A stretch of 13,455 bases of DNA. Origin: Aureobasidium sp. EXF-3400. Lineage: Eukaryota; Ascomycota; Dothideomycetes; Dothideales; Saccotheciaceae. The notes beneath the pieces were generated by a model. It made no database searches and was not told the origin of the DNA. It was given only the letters and a program-made list of their open reading frames with translations. Within the stretch, counting starts at the first letter, position 1; each line of letters begins with the position of its first letter. This document shows positions 7,135-13,455 of the stretch, piece after piece. The DNA lies in the NCBI GenBank assembly GCA_024195585.1, contig SWBL01000651.1:1-13455 (forward strand), read 5' to 3'. A program made the translations under genes and the position numbers.

Positions 7135-10100
7135 ATGCCGCCCATGACACGGCCGACGGCGCATTCTGTGACCGGCCACACACAAGACCAATCGCTCCTG
7201 CCGCCTCAGTTCAAGGACCATCGCTCTCACTCGGCTACCAGTCTGGTCTCCAAGACTCTTCCACCTGGCAGCTTCTCCACTGAGCTGCGACCGACCGTGT
7301 CGCGAGTTGAAAATGCCCGCATCGACTTCTCTACCTTTGATGTCGATCAATCTGCGTCCACCGTGACCACCGAGCAGCGTCTTGCCGACTACCGCGACAA
7401 GATCGAGAAGGAGACCAAGATCAAGATAGGCAGCGAGAACCTGCTCGAGGCCCTCAACACAAAGAATGCAAAGCAGAGCCGTGACCAGCGCCGTCTGGTC
7501 GAGTCGGAGCTCAACACTTCAAATCGCAAGATTGCCCAGCTGAAGCTCCATCTCGAGGCTGAGTTACAGCGCCAGAAGGAGTCCGCTCTCAGTCCTGCCA
7601 ATCGACTCTCGTTCGCTATACCACAAAGATCCCCCTCCAACCTTACCCTCCTCCAAAATGCCGAACCCGATGAGCTGGATCCCGAGTCAGAGTCGCCGAC
7701 ATATATTCTAGCAGAGATTCTACAAGCGCTCGAGACCGAGGATATGAAGCCTGATTACTACGTGAGCCATGCAAACGAGTTAGTCGGACTGTTCAAGCGG
7801 CACCCTGCACTGAAATATGATTTGGCATGGTCCATCTTCGGTCTCCGTATGCAGATGATGCTTCTCAGCGACAGTCGTGAGGTTATCGCTGCAGGCTACC
7901 GCGTTCTGCGACATGCCATAACCGATCGCAAATCATTACAAACAATTCGAGCACATCACACAGACTTCCTCGTCATTTTGTCGCTGGTCAAGGAAGCCAA
8001 GGCCATGGTTGAGCGAGAGCAGGCTTTGAAACTCATCCGCGCCTTCCTTGATGTCAAAGATGGTGTCCACGAAGTCGCTCCGTCCGTTGTCCGAATCATC
8101 GTTGCGATTGCCGAACACCCAGAGGACCGTCTGCGGTCAATATCCATCATGACTCTCGCCGAACTTCTCATACGTAGTCCCGATCTCGTCGTCTCCGCTG
8201 GTGGTATCGGCACTCTTGCTGACGCCATGGGTAATGGTGCTTACCAGGCTCCAGAAACACTAGCCTCGGTATTCCTACATTTGCTGGATCTGCCAGCACG
8301 AAGAGGTCTCCTACGTTCTGGTTTTGAGCTCAGTCTCCCATTTGCAGCTTTGACTGAACCTCCGACCTCGAGCGCTCACGAAGATCGCATAAAATCTAGT
8401 GCGAAAGTGGTAGCAGCACTATTCAAGAGCTGGTCTGGCATCATGACGATATCTTTGCACGATTTCTTGCCAGCGCGGTCTCTGGTATCTTCCCTGTTGA
8501 TCGACGCCGTGGCGGTAAGGTCAATTGTGCTTGAGCTTCTTTTCGACATCCTTCGCATCAAGCCTCCGTCTTGGTCATCATCTTTCTTAGCAGGGAGACG
8601 TCTAACCACATATGGTCGCGTCACCAATCTTAAAGCAAACGACCATCACAAACCTTCCAGCAATGACCCAGAGGAGATTTCCAAGAGAATGAGTTTGATA
8701 GAACACTTTTCCGCAGTCGTCTTGACGATCCTCTTACGAGTCGGCCTACTGCCAGCATTGATGCACGCTGAACGTGACGCACCGAATCTTGCTCTCAAAC
8801 GAAAAACCACACTACTGATCGGTGAGGTATTGAAGCTTGCCAACCAGCTACTGCCGAGTGAATGGAGCGCCGAACTGCAGGTGCTACCTGACTTGTTCCA
8901 CCAAGCAACAGCTTTTGGTCAGGACGAACGATCGCAGGCTGTAGCCACGGTTTATCAAGTTGACAGTGTTAACCGCACATTATATCGATCTGTGGGCGGA
9001 GGGCCGGGTGTCAAATCCACAAGAGCTGACGAGTTCGAGCCCATCAAGTCTGCAGAGCAACCAAAAGTGCAGATGAGCGCCAACATGGATGAAGCGCAAT
9101 TCCGTGGACTACTTATGGAGTGTCAAGTTTTGAATACTGTCAACTACACCAAATGGAGATGGGATCTGATTCAGCCCATGATTGAAGGACCTTTGACTAA
9201 TTCACGGAGATTGGATGAGGCGATGAAAGCGACCAAATTCGTCCATCGTCTACTGGGTTTCCTTCGACCGTTCAAATACAGGTTCTCAGACGCCAAAAAC
9301 ACGAAGCCAAATCAACGTTATGTCAGAACTGGTTGTTCGCTTGTCCGCACGCTACTGTTGACTCCAGAAGGTACGAAGTATCTGGCTGATAACAAGATGT
9401 TGCGACAGATTGCAGAATGCTTAGCTCAATTCGACCGCATGAGCGGTATCACGTCTACAACACCACTTTTCTCTCCGGATCGACTAGCGGACACGCTGGT
9501 TGGTGGGTACTTCGCCATTTTAGGTGTTCTCTGCAGCGACCAGAAAGGACTGCAGATGATGGAACGATGGAAAATCATCAACATGTTCTATCACATCGTC
9601 GAGCTCAGGGGAAGAGACGATCTGATAATGGCATTACTCACCAATCTGGACTATACTCTGGACAGCCATCCTCGCATCATTCTATCGAAAGCCATGATCT
9701 CGGGGTCCAGAGACGTTCGTATAGCCGCTACGAGAATACTACGCAAGTACGCCATTAGACCACTAGACGCTAGTCCAAAGTCAAGCGGCAGTGGTGAATG
9801 CGCTGCATGGGCGATCCGATTATTGGTGACACAACTTTACGATCCCGAGATCGAGGTCTGCGAGATCGCCATCAAAATTCTCGAGGAAGCTTGCAACGAT
9901 AACAACTCACTCGAGTACGTTGTAAAATGTCGACCAGCACTTGATCATCTGGGTGAGATCGGTGCACCTCTTTTGCTTCGGTTTCTGTCCACTTCGGTCG
10001 GTTACCACTACCTTGATGGTCTCGACTACATTACGAAAGAGATGGACGACTGGTTCTTGGGACGTAACGACACTTATGTGACTCTGGTTGAAGCCTCGCT

Positions 10101-11061
10101 CGCGCGCGCTCTAGCAGACATACCCGAAAAAGCGGTATCGATGTTTGAAGAAACACCCGAACCTCAAGATTTTGGCCTTGTCCCTCCGCACTTTTACCGC
10201 GAGCTCACGCGGACAGCAGAAGGTTGCGAGCTGCTAAAAACAAAAGGCCACTTCGAAGAATTCGTAGCTACGATTCAAGATTTCGGTATGGAAGAAGAAG
10301 ATGCAGAGACGATCATCAAAGTCAAGGGTTGTCTCTGGGCAGTAGGCAATGTAGGGTCCATGGAGCTGGGCGCACCATTCCTGGAGCAATCGCATGTTAC
10401 ACAGCACATCATTGAGATTGCAGAAAAGTCCGAGGTGTTGACTTTGAGAGGAACTGCTTTCTTTGTGCTAGGTCTGATTTCTCGATCTCTGCATGGTCAG
10501 GAGATTTTGGCAAGTCATCATTGGAATGGCACGGTGAATATGTTGGGAGAGAGTTTGGGGTATTGCTTACCACTTGACTTTACCAAACTCTTCAATATTC
10601 GCCAATGGGGACCCATGCACCCACTTCCTTCGACTCTAACCTCGCCCCTTGGACACCTCCACACCTCTCCCTCCCTCACCAACAAACCCTCCGCCATTGC
10701 ACCTCCCGCCACCATCTCTCCACAAACAACAGAAATCCTCAAAGCGGTAGTCAAACTCGGCAACACCGTTCTCTCCAACAAAGCAGCCGCGGACCTCAAC
10801 CTCCTCAAACAGAAAAAAGCAGCAGGCTTACGCAGTCCAGTTGTGTTCAAACAGGTTTTGGAAGTGTTGAGTGGACACAAGTATAAACTGCCAGCGTGTA
10901 GATTCGTATTTGATCTTTTCGATAGAGGGGTTTTGAGGAAACTGGTGCTTGAAGAAGATGATGAGGAGGAGGACGAGGAAGAGAGTGAGGACGATGATGG
11001 AGGGTTTGGCAGAGGAGGTTTTGATGGGGCTTTTGGGGGTGGCACGGTGGTGGCTGCTTAG
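7135..11061 (+). CDS. Rictor, TORC2 subunit (Ste16/Tsc11/AVO3 family)
   Basis: This is the scaffold subunit defining TOR complex 2, which phosphorylates AGC kinases (Ypk/Gad8 type) to control actin polarity, membrane homeostasis and survival. It is one intronless frame of 1308 residues, a normal fungal length. Residues about 75-150 form a charged helical HR1-like coiled coil (EQRLADYRDKIEKETKIKIG). About 185-570 are the Rictor N-terminal helical repeats (YILAEILQALETEDMKPDYY, LVVSAGGIGTLADAMGNGAY, DLPARRGLLRSGFELSLPFA). The middle (about 655-900) includes FRGLLMECQVLNTVNYTKWR and GVLCSDQKGLQMMERWKIIN. The conserved C-terminal block is at about 1015-1130 (LVPPHFYRELTRTAEGCELL, KGCLWAVGNVGSMELGAPFL, TLRGTAFFVLGLISRSLHGQ). 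The tail is acidic (1273-1288) then glycine-rich (1289-1308). The ATG at 7135 is the first in frame. A second at 7144 is possible. The gene is divergent from uricase and convergent with the nucleoporin. Confidence 0.95.
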   Translation: MPPMTRPTAHSVTGHTQDQSLLPPQFKDHRSHSATSLVSKTLPPGSFSTELRPTVSRVENARIDFSTFDVDQSASTVTTEQRLADYRDKIEKETKIKIGSENLLEALNTKNAKQSRDQRRLVESELNTSNRKIAQLKLHLEAELQRQKESALSPANRLSFAIPQRSPSNLTLLQNAEPDELDPESESPTYILAEILQALETEDMKPDYYVSHANELVGLFKRHPALKYDLAWSIFGLRMQMMLLSDSREVIAAGYRVLRHAITDRKSLQTIRAHHTDFLVILSLVKEAKAMVEREQALKLIRAFLDVKDGVHEVAPSVVRIIVAIAEHPEDRLRSISIMTLAELLIRSPDLVVSAGGIGTLADAMGNGAYQAPETLASVFLHLLDLPARRGLLRSGFELSLPFAALTEPPTSSAHEDRIKSSAKVVAALFKSWSGIMTISLHDFLPARSLVSSLLIDAVAVRSIVLELLFDILRIKPPSWSSSFLAGRRLTTYGRVTNLKANDHHKPSSNDPEEISKRMSLIEHFSAVVLTILLRVGLLPALMHAERDAPNLALKRKTTLLIGEVLKLANQLLPSEWSAELQVLPDLFHQATAFGQDERSQAVATVYQVDSVNRTLYRSVGGGPGVKSTRADEFEPIKSAEQPKVQMSANMDEAQFRGLLMECQVLNTVNYTKWRWDLIQPMIEGPLTNSRRLDEAMKATKFVHRLLGFLRPFKYRFSDAKNTKPNQRYVRTGCSLVRTLLLTPEGTKYLADNKMLRQIAECLAQFDRMSGITSTTPLFSPDRLADTLVGGYFAILGVLCSDQKGLQMMERWKIINMFYHIVELRGRDDLIMALLTNLDYTLDSHPRIILSKAMISGSRDVRIAATRILRKYAIRPLDASPKSSGSGECAAWAIRLLVTQLYDPEIEVCEIAIKILEEACNDNNSLEYVVKCRPALDHLGEIGAPLLLRFLSTSVGYHYLDGLDYITKEMDDWFLGRNDTYVTLVEASLARALADIPEKAVSMFEETPEPQDFGLVPPHFYRELTRTAEGCELLKTKGHFEEFVATIQDFGMEEEDAETIIKVKGCLWAVGNVGSMELGAPFLEQSHVTQHIIEIAEKSEVLTLRGTAFFVLGLISRSLHGQEILASHHWNGTVNMLGESLGYCLPLDFTKLFNIRQWGPMHPLPSTLTSPLGHLHTSPSLTNKPSAIAPPATISPQTTEILKAVVKLGNTVLSNKAAADLNLLKQKKAAGLRSPVVFKQVLEVLSGHKYKLPACRFVFDLFDRGVLRKLVLEEDDEEEDEEESEDDDGGFGRGGFDGAFGGGTVVAA

Positions 11062-11534
11062 GGTATGGAGATCTCTGCATTGCAAAAAGGAAGGGAGTGG
11101 AAAGGGGTAAGGCAAAAAATGGTGTTTTTGGAGTTTCACTTTCGGTGCATCTTAAGGCTTGGTCTGGTTTTTGGGGATTACAGTTATCTAAGATATGGCG
11201 TTGTTCTTTCTCGCTGTTTAGAGGAGTGGAAGTATTGGCCTTTTATAGGGTGATATGCAAAGATCTGATCTCATGTGTGTTTTGTCCGCTGAGTGTACCT
11301 TTCGCCTACTCAATTGTTGAGTCTCTAGGTTTCGGAAACTTGCTTATACAATGATATTTAATGACAAGTATCATCTTTTGATGATGGTTCTTCTTCTCTT
11401 CCATGCGATATGATATACAATAGTTTTTATTCGATTCGTTTTCATCAGTACCTGACTTTTGCTTCCCTAGCCATCCAATTCATTCAACTTTCTACATGTA
11501 TCTTCTCCATTCGTTTCCTCATTGCTCTTTCCGT
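11062..11534. other. Convergent 3' region between Rictor and the nucleoporin
   Basis: These 473 bases between two stop codons are T-rich on the plus strand and look like facing 3' UTRs. Two small perfect inverted repeats are present: ACTCAA-TTG-TTGAGT (11308-11322) and ATCATC-TTTT-GATGAT (11370-11385). An AT-rich stretch at 11344-11365 could hold polyadenylation signals. No coding exon was recognised. Confidence 0.65.
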
Positions 11535-13455
11535 CTACAACGAAGCAAACGAATTCCCTAGCCCCGCAAGTTTACCCAACCGATCCGCCACCGCATCCAC
11601 CAAAGCAGTTTCACGCTGCAACAATTGCATGACCTGCGCAATCTTTTGCTTTCTAAAGTCTGCGGGTACGCGATTGATACTAGCGCTCAAATCTTGCGAT
11701 GCTTGCGTATGTTGGTCATCCTCAGCGGTGGGCGCTGATGGCGCAAGTGCTTTTTGCTGTTCTGCTGTTTCTGTTGCGCGGGCGATGAGATCGCGTTGGA
11801 GGGAGCTGATGGCGTTGAGGCGGGAAGTTAGGTCGTCTGTTACGGTCATGGTGGAGGCGTCGTCGGTAGATGGCTCTAATGTTCCGCCGAGACTGGTTGA
11901 TAGAGCGGAAACTTCTGCTGCCCAGGCTTCTTCCTTGATACTCAGTTCTTTGCCGCCTAGTTCCTTTGCCATACGGCGGCGCATGGCTTCGACTCGTTTG
12001 GCGAGTTCCTTTGATCGGTTACGAGCGTTCTCCATACGTTCATCTATTTTCTCTTTGCCGACGAGGCGAGGTTGGTCCGTATCTTGGCCGTCATCGTCAT
12101 CGCCTGTTACTGCTTCTGCGCGCTTTGAGATCTCGTCGACTTGGCGAATTTGCTCAGACAGTTCGGCGCGCATTCTCTCGCAGCGACGGAAGAGGTCAGC
12201 GGCTGCGGCACCCAATCGGCTTGTCTCGGTAGACAGCAGGCGGTGCGCATCGGTAAGCAAGTCCAGGGTGGCGGGAGAGAAACGGACTTGCGTTTTCAGA
12301 TCCGCTTTTCTCAACTGAGTGTTTCTTTGTACAGCGGTATCCAGGAAGCCAGGGAGCGCGGATTGGGCTGAGAAAGCCTCGGATGGTTGGTATGGTTGAC
12401 GAAGATCAGGTGCGGGAAGGGCCAATGGTGCCTCGTCTGGAGCAAACGAAGCATACAGCGATCGGTCGACTGGAAGATCGAGGACTACAGCCTGAGGCTG
12501 GGACGAAGTTGAGGTCAAGACGAAATGACCCAGATCAGAATCGACAATCGAGACACAGGCAGGAGCGACTCCAGCGTCCGGAGTACGTTTCAGGATTCGA
12601 TCAACGGTGGACTTCTCGACATCAAACAGTACGTCAAGACGGAATCCGGCGCCAGAATCGCTAGGGCTGATTAGTTCATCCTCGAGGGGGGCGATCCACG
12701 ATTCAAGCGAAATGTTGAAAATGCCTTCGTTGGTGCTGAGGAAGAAACCATAGCGGCTCGTGGTGGTCGAGGTAAAGGTAGGCCACGAGGTCTCGGTTTC
12801 AGGAGTGGTCAAGGTTTCGACGAGAAGTAGTTCGGAAACAGTCTCGTCTTCGTCAAAGCGCCGACGGAAAGCAGCGCGTCTGGAGGGCAGCCATTGAGCC
12901 TCAACGCCATCGAGATCCAAACAGATGTGAACCTTGCCAGAGGCAGTAGCCAAGCATACTATGCCGACAGAAAGTCCATCGTGGCCAAGGAAGTCTTCTT
13001 GATCCTCTTCCTGCATCAGGGCATCGTCATCGAGACGTGGAGCAATAACAAAGATATCGGTAATGTTGTCGTAGTCGGGTTCAGGGTTGAGATAGAAAGG
13101 ACCTTGCAACTTCGGAATGGCAGGAGGGTTAGCAGGACGTTGGTAGACCTCGAATTCAGCCAGAGTGTCGATTTGCGAGACGATCAGAGGCTCCTGATTG
13201 TCGATATCGGCAAGCCATCTCTGTTGCTGATCGACAATACGGCGCTCCTCTGGAGTCGGATCGGATTGAGAGTTGACCTCGGCCTTCGCTACAACGGCAG
13301 TAGTCAGAGAAGGAATTGTGGTCGCAGTGGGCTCCCACTTGGAAGGCAGCAGAGGACAAAGAGCATATACGTCTCCTTCGGTCATGGCAATCCAGAGGGT
13401 CATGGGAGACCAGCCGTGCTCGTCCGAGGTGGCCCTAGCACCAAAGCAAGCAGCA
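11535..13455 (-). CDS. nup82: Nup82/Nup88-like nuclear pore protein, C-terminal part (start beyond the right edge)
   Basis: This looks like the cytoplasmic-face nucleoporin that anchors the mRNA-export platform. The frame is open from the right edge (639 residues visible) to a TAG at 11535-11537. It is still open upstream of the first internal Met (13403), reading ARATSDEHGWSPMTLWIAMT, so the true start is outside. About the first 350 visible residues are strand-rich, as in the end of a beta-propeller (MTLWIAMTEGDVYALCPLLP, PEPDYDNITDIFVIAPRL, VGIVCLATASGKVHICLDLD). The rest is mostly coiled coil (LLSTETSRLGAAAADLFRRC, ELSEQIRQVDEISKRAEAV, ARNRSKELAKRVEAMRRRMA), broken by an acidic linker (GDDDDGQDTDQ). 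Propeller plus C-terminal coiled coil, and no FG repeats, is the Nup82/Nup88 plan. Identity rests on this layout and remembered family resemblance, since primary conservation is low. No intron is seen in the window. Confidence 0.8.
   Translation of the reverse strand, partial: AACFGARATSDEHGWSPMTLWIAMTEGDVYALCPLLPSKWEPTATTIPSLTTAVVAKAEVNSQSDPTPEERRIVDQQQRWLADIDNQEPLIVSQIDTLAEFEVYQRPANPPAIPKLQGPFYLNPEPDYDNITDIFVIAPRLDDDALMQEEDQEDFLGHDGLSVGIVCLATASGKVHICLDLDGVEAQWLPSRRAAFRRRFDEDETVSELLLVETLTTPETETSWPTFTSTTTSRYGFFLSTNEGIFNISLESWIAPLEDELISPSDSGAGFRLDVLFDVEKSTVDRILKRTPDAGVAPACVSIVDSDLGHFVLTSTSSQPQAVVLDLPVDRSLYASFAPDEAPLALPAPDLRQPYQPSEAFSAQSALPGFLDTAVQRNTQLRKADLKTQVRFSPATLDLLTDAHRLLSTETSRLGAAAADLFRRCERMRAELSEQIRQVDEISKRAEAVTGDDDDGQDTDQPRLVGKEKIDERMENARNRSKELAKRVEAMRRRMAKELGGKELSIKEEAWAAEVSALSTSLGGTLEPSTDDASTMTVTDDLTSRLNAISSLQRDLIARATETAEQQKALAPSAPTAEDDQHTQASQDLSASINRVPADFRKQKIAQVMQLLQRETALVDAVADRLGKLAGLGNSFASL

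Noticed and set aside
11410..12318. 302-codon plus-strand ORF opposite the nucleoporin 3' half
   Set aside because: It is Ser/Arg/Ala-rich and mirrors the codon bias of the coiled-coil gene. It has no recognisable protein features.
1..13455. A secondary-metabolite cluster, mobile element or other novel multi-gene system
   Set aside because: All seven genes are identifiable conserved eukaryotic genes. I see no transposase, polyketide or peptide synthetase, terminal repeats or compositional break.

Overview
The window is nuclear DNA of a filamentous ascomycete (Pezizomycotina). It is gene-dense, with proteins on both strands, spliceosomal introns of only 49-61 nt (GTAAGN-type donors, CTRAY-like branch points, CAG/AAG acceptors), and a gene set found together only in filamentous fungi: a Nox regulator, a PTS1 uricase, a fungal Rictor and a Nup82-type nucleoporin. 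A Dothideomycete is my guess from the feel of the proteins, not something I can prove. No tRNA, rRNA, transposon, CRISPR array or prokaryotic-style operon was seen.

Layout, left to right. (1) 1-343, minus: the first two exons of protein disulfide isomerase, cut by the left edge. (2) 869-2737, minus: four-exon noxR, the p67phox-like activator of fungal NADPH oxidases, with TPRs at the N-terminus and PB1 at the C-terminus. (3) 3484-4277, minus: two-exon copper chaperone for Cu/Zn superoxide dismutase. (4) 4625-5240, plus: three-exon mitochondrial ribosomal protein uL13m, divergent from the chaperone. (5) 5478-6443, minus: two-exon urate oxidase with all catalytic residues and a C-terminal AKL, convergent with uL13m. 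(6) 7135-11061, plus: intronless 1308-residue Rictor (TORC2 subunit), divergent from uricase. (7) 11535-13455, minus: a Nup82/Nup88-like nucleoporin cut by the right edge, convergent with Rictor.

These look like ordinary conserved genes, and I found no undescribed multi-gene system. The best leads are regulatory. The uricase/Rictor intergenic region holds a perfect 14-bp UaY-type site (TCGG-N6-CCGA) 235 bp upstream of the uricase ATG, overlapped by a GATA motif and near three more, which is the classic purine-induction plus nitrogen-repression layout. The Rictor start codon is preceded by a 25-codon upstream ORF whose stop lies one nucleotide before the main ATG. Several short perfect inverted repeats lie in the other intergenic regions. 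Four of the seven genes (PDI, NoxR, the SOD1 chaperone, uricase) handle reactive oxygen or thiol redox. That may be coincidence, but synteny could test it.
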